From Gemmatimonas sp. (lineage in GTDB: Bacteria; Gemmatimonadota; Gemmatimonadetes; Gemmatimonadales; Gemmatimonadaceae): DNA of 64,000 nucleotides. The position numbers and the translations under genes were made by a program. Each line of letters opens with the position of its first letter. The first letter of the stretch is position 1. The DNA is taken from the NCBI RefSeq assembly GCF_031426495.1, contig NZ_JANPLK010000082.1:1-64000 (forward strand), read 5' to 3'. The notes beneath the pieces were generated by a model. It saw only the letters and a list, made by a program, of their open reading frames with translations, searched no databases and was not told the origin of the DNA. Positions 16,866-26,240 of the stretch are shown here, one piece after another.

Positions 16866-17567
16866 CTATTTGGTTGAGGCCTTCGGCTGGAACTCTGCGA
16901 TTTCACGGGTCTGATCACGCTTCATGCGCTGGGCCATCGCCTTGACCTTGGCATCCTTCAGCATCGGCAGGTGGTGGTCGATCATCGTCGTTGCCTGCTG
17001 ATGATGCTGAACCACGTGGTGGTAGAACATGCGGTCGTACGCAGCGCCAGTCAGCGGCTTGAGTTCGTCGACCATTTTCTGATTGTCGGGCATGATCATT
17101 GGATCATAGGCATCCTTGAATTGCCGCTCCAGCGTGGTCACCATTGAATCGAGCTCGGCGTCCTGTTTCGTGTCGAGCATTTCCGCATCCGCCTGTGTCG
17201 CTGCCGATCCCTTCTTTTGCTCGATCGTCAGATGAGCCATGGCGATCATGCCCTTGTGGTGCTCGCTCATCATGCGGAGGAAGTCGCGGTCCGGGTCGCC
17301 AGTAGCGCCACCCATCGGCGACATAGTGCCCATACTGCCCATGGTGCTGTGATCCATGCCCGCCATACCATCGGCACTACCTCCGGCCTCGGGCATCGGC
17401 GCACCGGCGCCCGCCGCTGCGGACGTATCGCCACGAGCCGCCTGGTCCGATTTTGCAGAGCACGCGGTGGTCACCACCAGGGCGCCCGAGGCGACCAACA
17501 ACGCAGCGGCTCTCACGCCGCCTCGCCTCACGCCCTGGGTAGCGCTGGCCGGCAAAAGACTGTGCAT
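16866..17567 (-). CDS. DUF305 lipoprotein
   Basis: A 233-residue protein with a lipobox near residue 36 (LVVTTACSAK), then an Ala/Gly/Met-rich linker with AGMDHSTMGSMGTMSPMGG. The DUF305 four-helix domain follows: DRDFLRMMSEHHKGMIAMAHLTIE, FKDAYDPMIMPDNQKMV and MFYHHVVQHHQQATTMIDHHLP. DUF305 proteins are ferritin-like-looking, His/Met-rich, and often found in copper loci. The ATG at 17567 gives the signal peptide. It diverges from the P1B-3 ATPase across a region holding the palindrome at 17671. Confidence 0.88.
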   Translation of the reverse strand: MHSLLPASATQGVRRGGVRAAALLVASGALVVTTACSAKSDQAARGDTSAAAGAGAPMPEAGGSADGMAGMDHSTMGSMGTMSPMGGATGDPDRDFLRMMSEHHKGMIAMAHLTIEQKKGSAATQADAEMLDTKQDAELDSMVTTLERQFKDAYDPMIMPDNQKMVDELKPLTGAAYDRMFYHHVVQHHQQATTMIDHHLPMLKDAKVKAMAQRMKRDQTREIAEFQPKASTK

Positions 17568-17670
17568 TGACGCCTCGTGAAAGCAGAGTGAAAGGACAGT
17601 GTCGCGCTCGCAACGTTGCGGTGCATAAATCGTACCTTGACGGCGGGCCGAGTGGTCTAGCGAACGCGGC

Positions 17671-17698
17671 TTTATGCAGCATAAAACAAGAGTATACT
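17671..17698 (+). promoter_or_regulatory. Promoter with overlapping operator, copper ATPase
   Basis: TTTATGCAGCATAAA (17671-17685) is a perfect 7-1-7 palindrome. TTTATG as -35 is followed after 16 bp by TATACT (17693-17698), a near-consensus -10. The ATPase ATG is 52 bp further on. The same site may serve the divergent DUF305 gene. Confidence 0.65.
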
Positions 17699-17749
17699 TC
17701 GCACGACCACCCATTTGTGCAGTGTCTCCAATTCATCAATACATCCATC

Positions 17750-19852
17750 ATGATTGATCCTCACGCGAGCCATCAGGGAGACACTGCTGGCGATGTTGCG
17801 CCTCACCACGCGGTGCCGCCGGCACATGGCGCGCATGCGAGCGGCCGTGTGCCCGAGACAAACCACAGCGCCCACGACAAGCATGCCGGGCATTCGGTCG
17901 AGATGTTCAAGAGCAAGTTCTGGCTCTCGTTGGTTCTCACGCTGCCCACGTTGGTGTGGGGGCACATGCTGCAGCGGGCGCTGCACTACAGCGCGCCGGC
18001 ATTCCCTGGCGCCGAGTGGATTCCCGCGCTGTTTGGTACGGCGGTCTTTGCATACGGAGGCTTACCATTTCTGCAGGGTGCGCGGCGCGAGATCGTGAGT
18101 CGTCTTCCAGGCATGATGACGCTGATCGCGCTGGCGATCACGGTGGCCTTCGTCTTCAGTGCGGCGGTCGCGCTCGGCTATCCGGGAATGCCACTCTGGG
18201 AGGAGCTCGCGACACTCGTCACGATCATGCTGCTAGGGCATTGGCTCGAGATGCGCTCGATTTCGCAGGCGCAGGGTGCACTGGGCGAACTCGCGAAACT
18301 GTTGCCCTCGACAGCGGTACGCGTGCTCGGCGCTGGCGCCGACGAACGTTTGGAAGACGTGCCGGTGGATGCGCTGCGCAACGGCGATGTCGTGCTCGTG
18401 CGACCGGGGGCCAATGTACCGGCGGACGGCGTGGTACGAGTGGGTCGCAGCACCGTCAATGAGGCGCTCCTTACCGGCGAGTCGGCGCCGGTTGAGAAGG
18501 CTGACGGTGCTGAGGTGATCGCGGGCGCCATCAATGGCGCGGGATCACTTCGCGTGGAAGTGACGGGTACCGGAGAGCGTACGGCACTCGCGGGGATCAT
18601 GCGACTGGTTGCGCAGGCGCAATCGTCCCGTTCGGGCGCGCAGGCGCTCGCGGACCGTGCGGCGTTCTGGCTCACGTGGGTCGCGTTGGGATCGGGAGCG
18701 ATCACGTTCGCTGCGTGGTTGATCGCCGGCGCGAGCGCGGCCACCGCGGTTGAGCGACTGGTCACGGTGCTGGTCATCGCGTGCCCGCACGCTCTCGGGC
18801 TCGCCGTCCCACTCGTGCTGGCGATCTCGACCACGCTCGGCGCCCAGAGCGGTCTGCTGGTGCGTGACCGACGCGGGCTCGAGGAAGCGCGCAATCTTAC
18901 CACGGTCGTCTTCGACAAGACCGGCACGTTGACGCTCGGCGAACATCGGGTGGTGTCGATGCAGACCGACGGCGACCTCGCTGAGAACGACGCCTTGCGC
19001 CTGGCGGCGGCCGTCGAACGTGACGCGGAGCATCCGGTCGCTCGTGCGATCGTCAAGAGTGCACAGGAGCGAACGCTCGCGATCCCTGCGGCGACCGCGT
19101 TCGAGTCGATGCCCGGGCAGGGCGTGCGGGCAACCGTCGAAGGTCGGCAGCTGGCGGAAGGTGGTCCGAATTTGCTCGCCAGTTTGGGTGTCACGCCGAG
19201 CGCGCAAAGCCAGGCGTTCGCCGACACGGCCGCGGCGGCAGGGCAGGGGGTGATCTACTTGATCGAAGGCGTGAACGCGCTCGCCGCGTTCGCCGTGGCT
19301 GATGCGGTGCGTCCCGAATCGGCGGAAGCGGTTCGACTGTTGCACGAAGCCGGTATCGAGGTGGTGATGATGACCGGCGATGCCCAAGCGGTTGCGGATG
19401 CCGTCGCACGCGAGCTGCAGATCGACACCGTGCTTGCGCAAGTGTTGCCTGAGCAGAAGGCATCGCACATCGAACGTTTGCAGCGCGAGGGCAAGCGCGT
19501 GGCGATGGTGGGTGACGGCGTCAACGACGCGCCGGCACTCGTCACGGCGGATGTGGGCATCGCCATCGGCGCGGGCACCGACGTGGCCGTCGAGGCTGGG
19601 GACGTCGTGCTGGTCCGGAGCGACCCACGCGACGTGCCGCGCATCGTGCACTTGTCGCGGGCCAGCTATCGCAAGATGGTGCAGAACCTGTGGTGGGCGG
19701 CCGGCTACAACATCGTGGCGATCCCCCTTGCCGCGGGCGTGCTCGCGCCGTGGGGGATCGTACTCACGCCGGCCGTCGGTGCCGTGCTCATGTCGTTCAG
19801 CACGATCATTGTCGCGCTGAATGCGCAGTTGCTGCGTCGCGTACGGCTGTAG
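17750..19852 (+). CDS. P1B-3 (CopB-type) copper-exporting P-type ATPase
   Basis: A 700-residue heavy-metal ATPase. The intramembrane metal motif is CPHALG (Cys345-Pro-His347), the P1B-3 signature associated with CopB pumps, rather than the CPC of CopA pumps. There is no N-terminal HMA domain; instead the first 48 residues contain ten His. TGESAP (actuator), DKTGTLT (phosphorylated Asp389) and MVGDGVNDAPAL are intact. It exports Cu(I)/Cu(II) from the cytoplasm by family precedent. The ATG at 17750 is chosen because it follows the promoter at 17671-17698 and starts the His-rich region; upstream sequence in frame is non-homologous. Confidence 0.94.
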   Translation: MIDPHASHQGDTAGDVAPHHAVPPAHGAHASGRVPETNHSAHDKHAGHSVEMFKSKFWLSLVLTLPTLVWGHMLQRALHYSAPAFPGAEWIPALFGTAVFAYGGLPFLQGARREIVSRLPGMMTLIALAITVAFVFSAAVALGYPGMPLWEELATLVTIMLLGHWLEMRSISQAQGALGELAKLLPSTAVRVLGAGADERLEDVPVDALRNGDVVLVRPGANVPADGVVRVGRSTVNEALLTGESAPVEKADGAEVIAGAINGAGSLRVEVTGTGERTALAGIMRLVAQAQSSRSGAQALADRAAFWLTWVALGSGAITFAAWLIAGASAATAVERLVTVLVIACPHALGLAVPLVLAISTTLGAQSGLLVRDRRGLEEARNLTTVVFDKTGTLTLGEHRVVSMQTDGDLAENDALRLAAAVERDAEHPVARAIVKSAQERTLAIPAATAFESMPGQGVRATVEGRQLAEGGPNLLASLGVTPSAQSQAFADTAAAAGQGVIYLIEGVNALAAFAVADAVRPESAEAVRLLHEAGIEVVMMTGDAQAVADAVARELQIDTVLAQVLPEQKASHIERLQREGKRVAMVGDGVNDAPALVTADVGIAIGAGTDVAVEAGDVVLVRSDPRDVPRIVHLSRASYRKMVQNLWWAAGYNIVAIPLAAGVLAPWGIVLTPAVGAVLMSFSTIIVALNAQLLRRVRL

Positions 19853-20212
19853 TACTCGCGCGCAGATCGTCCACGTGTGAGCGCGCTCTGAACACCGAGC
19901 CGCTTGGCATCGGTAAGGGTTTTCCCGACTCGGCATCGTCGAACTGCTGACTGACAGGATCGACTCGTGTCGTGAGACTTCAAACATCAGAAACGGACCA
20001 CGTGCAGCACATGCCTTGTCCGGTTTCCTGCCGCGTGCTTTCGCGCGTTGGAGTTCTTCGCGTGCGTGTCTGTGACGTGGAGCGCTACCGCGACCGGTGT
20101 TGCCCTGCCTCGACCTTGGCCGTGACCCACGGCGGTTCATAGCGCCGCGCAGCCACGGACTTCCCCGTCGCCGGGTCCACCAGGTGTTGCGCGCGCTCTC
20201 ATCGAGGTCATC
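19853..20212. other. Intergenic region, 360 bp
   Basis: The stretch lies between the copper ATPase and the TolC-type gene. No ORF with a plausible start and no copy of the TTTAY-n5-RTAAA palindrome was found. It may hold the efflux operon promoter, but I cannot point to clear -35/-10 elements. Confidence 0.5.
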
Positions 20213-21616
20213 ATGCGTTTCTCCGTCGCGGTCCCTTCGGCCGGGATCTTGGTCGGTTCCGTGGGGACGGTCCTGCTCTGTACGACATTGCTCACTGGTG
20301 CCGCAGTGGCGCAGGTCGCTCCGCGCGCGCCCATCACCGTGCGATCAGCCGGAGCGCCTGCGAGCGATGCTCGTGCCGACACGCTGCTATTCCTGCACGC
20401 GCTCTACGACGCGCTCGACCGCGCCAATCCACGCGTTCGCGCTGCGTCAGAGTTGTCCCGGGCGGCCTCCGCTCGCGTGTCCAGTGCCACCAAGCCACCG
20501 GATCCGGAGCTTCAAGTGGGCTTCATGAACTACAGTCTGCCACGCCTCGCGCCCGACGCGACGCTCGGCATGCGACAGCTGCAGCTCATGCAGATGGTGC
20601 CGCTGCCGGGGAAGCTCGCTGCCGCCGGCGATGCTGCTCGCGCCAGAGCAGAGGCTGCTGGTAGCAGAGCCGCCGACATCCGTTGGGACGTTCGCGCCGC
20701 AACGGCCATGGCGTTCTACGAACGCTGGTCCGCTGGCGAGCGTATCGAGATTGCGCGTGCAACCCGACGTCTGCTGGAGGACGCCGCCGCTGTGGCGACG
20801 GCCATGTACCGCGTGGGCGAGGGACGACAGTCGGACGTCTTGCGCGCACGAGTGGAAGTCGCGCGCATGGACGAGGAGATCATTCGCATGCAGGTGATGG
20901 CCGAGTCGGCGCGCGCGCGGCTTGCGGCGGCAGTGGACCTGCCCGAATCAACCGTCGACGGCACTCCGGTCCTTCCGATATTCCCGGACTCAGTCCCACA
21001 GCGCGCCGACTTGCAAAGCCTCGCGCTGCGAAACCGGTCGATGCTCGCGGCCGGCGAGGCCGAGGTACGGGCCGCCGTAGCCGAAGAGCGGCTCGCGCGC
21101 CGTGAGCGCTGGCCAGACCTGGTAGTTGGCGTGCAGTACGGCGAGCGTGGGATGGAAATGGGCACGGATCGTATGGGCAGCCTCATGGTCGGTGCGACGA
21201 TTCCGATCTTTGCACGGTCGCGGCAGCTCCCCATGCGCGTTGAGGCGGCCGCGATGCGAGCCATGTCCGAAGCCGAATTGCGCTCAATGCAGGCGGACAC
21301 GCGGGCACGCGTCACCGAGGTCCACGCGGAGTTGGCACGCGCCCGCCGACTCACTGCGCTCTATCTCACCACGGTGCTGCCACAAGCCGAAGCGGCCGCC
21401 GCGTCGGCGCTGTCGTCGTATCGGTCCGGCGCCGTCGACTTCATGACCGTCATCGAGAATCGTATGGTCGTCAACCGCTATCGTGAAGAACTTGTCTCGC
21501 TCACGGCGGCCGAGGGGCGGGCGTGGGCGGATCTCGAGATGTTGATCAGTCAACCTCTACTCGTGCCAGCGGGGACCAGGCAATGCCAAATAGCATGGGG
21601 CGAGTGGGGCGGGTGA
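20213..21616 (+). CDS. TolC-family outer-membrane efflux protein (CusC-like)
   Basis: A 467-residue outer membrane factor. A signal peptide (about 1-34) precedes two similar alpha-helical halves typical of TolC: RVRAASELSRAASARV through RAATAMAFYERWSAGERI, then RADLQSLALRNRSMLAAGEAEVRAA. The signature YRSGAVDFMTVIENRMVVNRYREELV is near the C-terminus. It forms the exit duct for the adjacent CusB/CusA pump. Its end overlaps the start of the adaptor gene by 34 bp, so the three genes are an operon. There is no lipobox of the kind seen in E. coli CusC. Confidence 0.92.
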   Translation: MRFSVAVPSAGILVGSVGTVLLCTTLLTGAAVAQVAPRAPITVRSAGAPASDARADTLLFLHALYDALDRANPRVRAASELSRAASARVSSATKPPDPELQVGFMNYSLPRLAPDATLGMRQLQLMQMVPLPGKLAAAGDAARARAEAAGSRAADIRWDVRAATAMAFYERWSAGERIEIARATRRLLEDAAAVATAMYRVGEGRQSDVLRARVEVARMDEEIIRMQVMAESARARLAAAVDLPESTVDGTPVLPIFPDSVPQRADLQSLALRNRSMLAAGEAEVRAAVAEERLARRERWPDLVVGVQYGERGMEMGTDRMGSLMVGATIPIFARSRQLPMRVEAAAMRAMSEAELRSMQADTRARVTEVHAELARARRLTALYLTTVLPQAEAAAASALSSYRSGAVDFMTVIENRMVVNRYREELVSLTAAEGRAWADLEMLISQPLLVPAGTRQCQIAWGEWGG

Positions 21617-22818
21617 TGGCGCTGGTGCTTGTGCCCGTAGCCGCGGTGGTCACCGCGTGGTGGTTCACCAGGCCTGCCGCCGCGCCACCGACCACCGTCG
21701 GCACGGTCGATCACGCGGCGATGGGCATGCCGGCCAGCGATAGCGCCGGCCCGGTCATGATGGACGCGGCGAACGCGCGGCGCATCGGAGTGACCTTCGC
21801 GCCAGTGACGTTGGAGCCGCTGGGGCGCGAGGTGCGCGCTGTTGGCCAAGTGGTCGTTGACGAGACCCGCATGCGCACCGTCACGCTCAAGATCGACGGA
21901 TGGGTGGAGCGGTTGTATGTGGACTACACCGGCCAGCGCATGACGCGCGGCGCGCCACTTCTGACGATCTACTCGCCGATGCTGGTCACCGCGCAGGAAG
22001 AACTGCTGCTGGCCCGACAACTGACGCGGGACGTCACTGGCAGCAGCGCCGACACGCGGACCGGAGCGGAGGAGTTGGTGCAGGCAGCGCGTCGGCGGTT
22101 GCGCTGGTGGGACATCAGCGACGAGCAGATTGCCGGAGTCGAGCGTGCCGGTACGGCACAGCGCGCGCTCACCATCCATGCACCGGTCGGCGGCACGGTC
22201 CTCGAAAAGAATGTGACGGTGGGGCAGCGAATCATGGCGGGCGAGCCGCTGTATCGCGTCGCTGACCTGTCGAGCGTGTGGGTGGACGGCGAGGTGTATG
22301 AACGCGATCTCGGCGCCATGCGCGTCGGACAACTCGTGACGGCGAGCTTTGACGCGCTACCGGGCGTGTCGATGAGGGGCCGGATCGCGTATGTGTATCC
22401 CACGCTGTCACCCGATACTCGTACCGCACGGGTTCGCGTGTCGTTGGCGAACCCCGGGTCGCGGCTGCTGCCGGGAATGTACGCGACGCTCAGAATGGAG
22501 AGCGATGCTCGCGGCGCGGTCCTGTCGGTGCCGCGCGGCGCCGTGCTGGCGACCGGCGACCGACAGCTGGTGTTCGTGCGGCTCGCCAACGGACAGTTGC
22601 AGCCGCGCACCGTGGACGTTGGGGCAGCTTCCGATGCGCGCGTGGAAATTCTACGCGGCGTCGCGCTGGGCGACACGGTGGTTGCCTCCGCCACGTTTCT
22701 CGTCGATGCCGAATCCAACCTCGGCTCTGCGCTGGGCGGTATGGGCAACATGCCGGGAATGGATATCACGGCTCCGGTCCCACTGCCGGTAAAAAAGGGT
22801 GGAGGATCCCGACCATGA
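21583..22818 (+). CDS. cusB: CusB-type periplasmic adaptor of RND metal efflux
   Basis: A 411-residue membrane-fusion protein. One N-terminal helix (VMALVLVPVAAVVTAWWF) is followed by a Met-rich segment (DHAAMGMPAS...GPVMMD) comparable to the metal-binding N-terminus of CusB. Next come the barrel-sandwich and hairpin domains (VERLYVDYTGQRMTRGAPLLTIYSPML) and the lipoyl part (IHAPVGGTVLEKNVTVGQRI). The C-terminus is also Met-rich (GGMGNMPGMD). It links CusA to the TolC partner and may hand Cu(I) to the pump. The stop overlaps the cusA start (ATGA). Confidence 0.93.
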   Translation: MPNSMGRVGRVMALVLVPVAAVVTAWWFTRPAAAPPTTVGTVDHAAMGMPASDSAGPVMMDAANARRIGVTFAPVTLEPLGREVRAVGQVVVDETRMRTVTLKIDGWVERLYVDYTGQRMTRGAPLLTIYSPMLVTAQEELLLARQLTRDVTGSSADTRTGAEELVQAARRRLRWWDISDEQIAGVERAGTAQRALTIHAPVGGTVLEKNVTVGQRIMAGEPLYRVADLSSVWVDGEVYERDLGAMRVGQLVTASFDALPGVSMRGRIAYVYPTLSPDTRTARVRVSLANPGSRLLPGMYATLRMESDARGAVLSVPRGAVLATGDRQLVFVRLANGQLQPRTVDVGAASDARVEILRGVALGDTVVASATFLVDAESNLGSALGGMGNMPGMDITAPVPLPVKKGGGSRP

Positions 22819-25800
22819 TCGGCGGCGTCATCGCGTGGTCGGTTCGCAATCGCTTCATCGTTTTGCTGGTGTCCGCCGCGCTGGCGGTCGGCGGATTCTG
22901 GGCACTCCGCACCGTGCCCTTGGAAGCGCTTCCCGACCTCTCCGATGTGCAGGTGATCGTGCAGGCCGACTTCGGCGAGCAGGCACCACGGATCGTCGAG
23001 GATCAGGTCACCTACCCGATTGCCGCGGAGATGCTCAAGGTGCCCGGCGCCCGGACCGTACGTGGCTACTCTTTCTTCGGCGTGTCGTTTGTCTACGTGA
23101 TCTTCGAGGACGGCACCGATCTGTATTGGGCGCGCACGCGCGTGCTCGAGTACTTGAGTGGATTGCGCAACCGCCTGCCGAGTGCGGTCACGCCGACGCT
23201 CGGTCCGGATGCGACGGGGCTGGGCTGGGTGTACCAGTACGCTCTCGAAGATACGACGGGTCGGCTCGATCTCGCTGCACTGCGCAGTGTGCAAGATTGG
23301 TATCTCCGCTATGTGCTCACGGCGGTGCCCGGCGTCGCCGAAGTCGCCAGCGTGGGCGGTTTTGAGAAGCAATATCAAGTCGATCTCGATCCCGCGAAGT
23401 TACTCGCGTTCGGCATACCAATCACCCGGGTGATGTCCTCCATACAAAGCGCGAATCGGGATGTGGGCGCCATGGTCATGGAGCTCTCTGAACGCGAATA
23501 TATGGTGCGCGGGCTCGGCTATCTCGGGGGGCTCAGCGATATCGAGAATGTGGTCGTGAGCGTGAATGCCACGGGGACGCCGGTCCGCGTGGCCGAACTC
23601 GGACGCGTTTCTATCGGTCCCGCCGTGCGCCGTGGCATCACGGATCTCGACGGACGTGGTGACGCCGTGGGCGGCATTGTGGTGATGCGATTCGGTGAGA
23701 ATGCGTTGGCCACGATTCAGCGTGTGAAGGAGGCGCTGTCGGACGCACAGGCTGGGCTGCCCGCTGGCGTGGTCGTGCGGCCGGTGTACGACCGCAGTAC
23801 GCTGATCGAGCAGGCCGTGAACACCGTGCGAGAGACGTTGCTCGAGGAAGCGATCATTGTCGCGCTCATCTGCCTCGTCTTCCTGTTGCATGCGCGCTCG
23901 GCGTTGGTGGCGGTCGTGACGTTGCCGATCAGCGTCTTGATTGCGTTCATCGGGCTCCGCACCTTCGGCATCGGTGCCGACATCATGTCGCTGGGCGGCA
24001 TCGCCATCGCGATTGGCGAGATGATCGACGCAGCCATCGTGATGGTGGAGAATCTGCACAAGCACTTCGAGCGCCGCGCGCCGCCGGGCGATGGCATGAT
24101 CGATACGTCGGCGCTCAGCACGGAGGAACGATGGGAGATCGTGCTGGCATCGGCGACCGAGGTTGGGCCCTCGCTCTTCTATTCGCTGCTCATTATCACG
24201 GTCTCCTTCATTCCCGTGTTCACGCTCGAGGGCCAGGAGGGCCGCCTCTTCACTCCGCTTGCGCTGACGAAGACATTCGCGATGGCCGCATCGAGTCTCC
24301 TGAGTATCACGCTGGTGCCGGTACTCATGGGACTCTTCATCCGGGGTCGGATCCGCCGCGAACAGCGCAATCCACTGAGCCGTGGGATGATCCGGGTGTA
24401 TCGGCCAGCCCTCGCTTGGGTCATGAATCGTCGCTGGCCGGTGATCAGCGCCGCGGCGGCACTCTTGATTCTCACGTGGATTCCGTTTCAGCGCATCGGC
24501 AGTGAATTCATGCCGCCGATGGAGGAGGGGACGATCCTCTTCATGCCCTCCACGTTGCCCGGCATTAGCGTGGCCCGTGCGCGGGAGCTGCTCCGCCAGC
24601 AGGACTCCATCCTTCGCGCGTTCCCGGAGGTGGCGAGTGTCTGGGGCAAGGCGGGGCGCGCCAACACGGCGACCGATCCCGCAGGTCTCGATATGGCGGA
24701 GACCACCATCGCACTCAAGCCGGCAGCGGCGTGGCGCGCCGGAATGACCTACGACCACCTGATCGCGGCGATGGATTCGGCGGTGCGCATGCCCGGCGTG
24801 ACCAACGCGTGGACGATGCCGATCAAAGGGCGCATCGACATGTTGGCCACGGGAATCCGCACGCCGGTGGGCGTGAAGCTCTACGGCCCCGATCTCGGAG
24901 AGCTGGAGCGGCTCGGCAACGAGCTCGAGGGGCACCTTAAGATGGTGCCTGGGACGAGGAGCGCCTTCGCCGAGCGTGCGGTGAGTGGGTACTACCTCGA
25001 CATCGACATTGATCGCGTGGCGGCGGCGCGTCACGGCCTCAATATCGACGACATCCAGTTGGTGATCGCGACGGCGATTGGTGGGATGACAATCACGCAG
25101 ACCGTCGAGGGAAGAGAGCGATACGGCGTGCGGGTGCGCTACCCGCAAGAACTACGCAACACGCCGGAGCGCTTGGCGGCCGTCCTGGTGCCCGTCATGC
25201 ACGCGACCAGCAGCGGCAGCATGCCGAGTGCACCGTCTGTCGGCTCGATGGTGGGCGCGCAGTCGGGAGGTCTAACCGGCGCCACGGCCGCCACCCCGCC
25301 CGCAGCCGGGCGGACGGCGCAGGTACCGCTTGGTCAAGTCGCGACGATTCGGCAAACTGTGGGGCCGATGGTGGTGCGTACGGAAGATGCGCAGCCCACG
25401 GCGTGGGTGTACGTCGATGTCGGTGAGCGCGACGTCGGCGGCTACGTCGCGGAGGCGAAGCGGATGGTGGCGCGCACGATGACGCTGCCGCCCGGCTACA
25501 CCCTCGCGTGGAGCGGGCAGTATGAATACATGGAACGCGCGAAGGCGAAGATGCAGATCGTGGTACCGGCCACGCTGGCCCTCGTATTCTTGTTGCTCTA
25601 TCTCAACTTTCGCAACGTGAGCGAGGCGCTGCTCGTGATGCTTTCTATCCCGTTCACGCTCGTGGGCGGAGTGTGGTTTCTCTGGGCACTCGACTACAAC
25701 TGGTCGGTCGCCGTCACCATCGGGTTTCTCGCGCTCGCCGGCGTGGCCGCCGAGACGGCGGTGATCATGTTGGTGTATCTCGATCATGCGTGGGATGCGC

Positions 25801-26087
25801 GCAAGGCGGCTTCGCCGTCGCTCGATGTTCGCGACGTATACAGCGCCGTCATGGAAGGCGCCGTGGAGCGCGTGCGGCCCAAAATGATGACCGTGGCGTC
25901 CACGATGATCGGCCTGCTCCCGATTTTGTGGGGTACTGGCGCGGGCGCCAGCGTGATGAAGCGCATCGCCGCGCCGATGGTGGGCGGCATGGTATCGAGT
26001 ACGGTGCTGACGCTGCTGGTGGTGCCGGCGATCTGGTCGCTGCTCAAGCAGCGCGAGGTTACACGGGCTTCGACAACAGCGTCGTAA
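22815..26087 (+). CDS. cusA: CusA-type heavy-metal RND transporter
   Basis: A 1090-residue inner-membrane RND pump with the twelve-helix, two-loop layout. It has the HME-RND proton-relay region around LGGIAIAIGEMIDAAIVMVENLHK. The three Met residues that bind Cu(I)/Ag(I) in E. coli CusA have counterparts at Met577 (ILFMPSTLPG), Met627 (LDMAETTI) and Met676 (GRIDMLATG), so copper/silver specificity is well supported over Co/Zn/Cd. It is about 40 residues longer than CusA owing to a Ser/Gly/Ala-rich insertion near residues 795-835 (SGSMPSAPSVGSMVGAQSGG) in the second periplasmic loop. Confidence 0.95.
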   Translation: MIGGVIAWSVRNRFIVLLVSAALAVGGFWALRTVPLEALPDLSDVQVIVQADFGEQAPRIVEDQVTYPIAAEMLKVPGARTVRGYSFFGVSFVYVIFEDGTDLYWARTRVLEYLSGLRNRLPSAVTPTLGPDATGLGWVYQYALEDTTGRLDLAALRSVQDWYLRYVLTAVPGVAEVASVGGFEKQYQVDLDPAKLLAFGIPITRVMSSIQSANRDVGAMVMELSEREYMVRGLGYLGGLSDIENVVVSVNATGTPVRVAELGRVSIGPAVRRGITDLDGRGDAVGGIVVMRFGENALATIQRVKEALSDAQAGLPAGVVVRPVYDRSTLIEQAVNTVRETLLEEAIIVALICLVFLLHARSALVAVVTLPISVLIAFIGLRTFGIGADIMSLGGIAIAIGEMIDAAIVMVENLHKHFERRAPPGDGMIDTSALSTEERWEIVLASATEVGPSLFYSLLIITVSFIPVFTLEGQEGRLFTPLALTKTFAMAASSLLSITLVPVLMGLFIRGRIRREQRNPLSRGMIRVYRPALAWVMNRRWPVISAAAALLILTWIPFQRIGSEFMPPMEEGTILFMPSTLPGISVARARELLRQQDSILRAFPEVASVWGKAGRANTATDPAGLDMAETTIALKPAAAWRAGMTYDHLIAAMDSAVRMPGVTNAWTMPIKGRIDMLATGIRTPVGVKLYGPDLGELERLGNELEGHLKMVPGTRSAFAERAVSGYYLDIDIDRVAAARHGLNIDDIQLVIATAIGGMTITQTVEGRERYGVRVRYPQELRNTPERLAAVLVPVMHATSSGSMPSAPSVGSMVGAQSGGLTGATAATPPAAGRTAQVPLGQVATIRQTVGPMVVRTEDAQPTAWVYVDVGERDVGGYVAEAKRMVARTMTLPPGYTLAWSGQYEYMERAKAKMQIVVPATLALVFLLLYLNFRNVSEALLVMLSIPFTLVGGVWFLWALDYNWSVAVTIGFLALAGVAAETAVIMLVYLDHAWDARKAASPSLDVRDVYSAVMEGAVERVRPKMMTVASTMIGLLPILWGTGAGASVMKRIAAPMVGGMVSSTVLTLLVVPAIWSLLKQREVTRASTTAS

Positions 26088-26240
26088 CGGGCAACTCGCG
26101 GCACATCAGCTATTGACGAGTTCGCTGTGGCCGGCTGTCGGAACATTCCGACCGCTCCTGAAATCCGGTTCGAATTGAGCGGCGTAGGTGGGAGGTCGCC
26201 AAGCGCGACTCCGTTGGCCCCTCTCGTCCGTGGAGCAACA

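Noticed and set aside
17600..17630. GTTGCGGTGCATAAA near the DUF305 gene as a second operator
   Set aside because: Only the right arm (ATAAA) matches; the left arm GTTGC does not. It is at best a half-site.
18545..20140. 531-codon frame on the minus strand
   Set aside because: Antisense to the P1B-3 ATPase, whose catalytic motifs are intact. The product is Arg/His-rich with no recognisable motif.
23400..25148. 582-codon frame on the minus strand
   Set aside because: Antisense to cusA, with shadow composition only.
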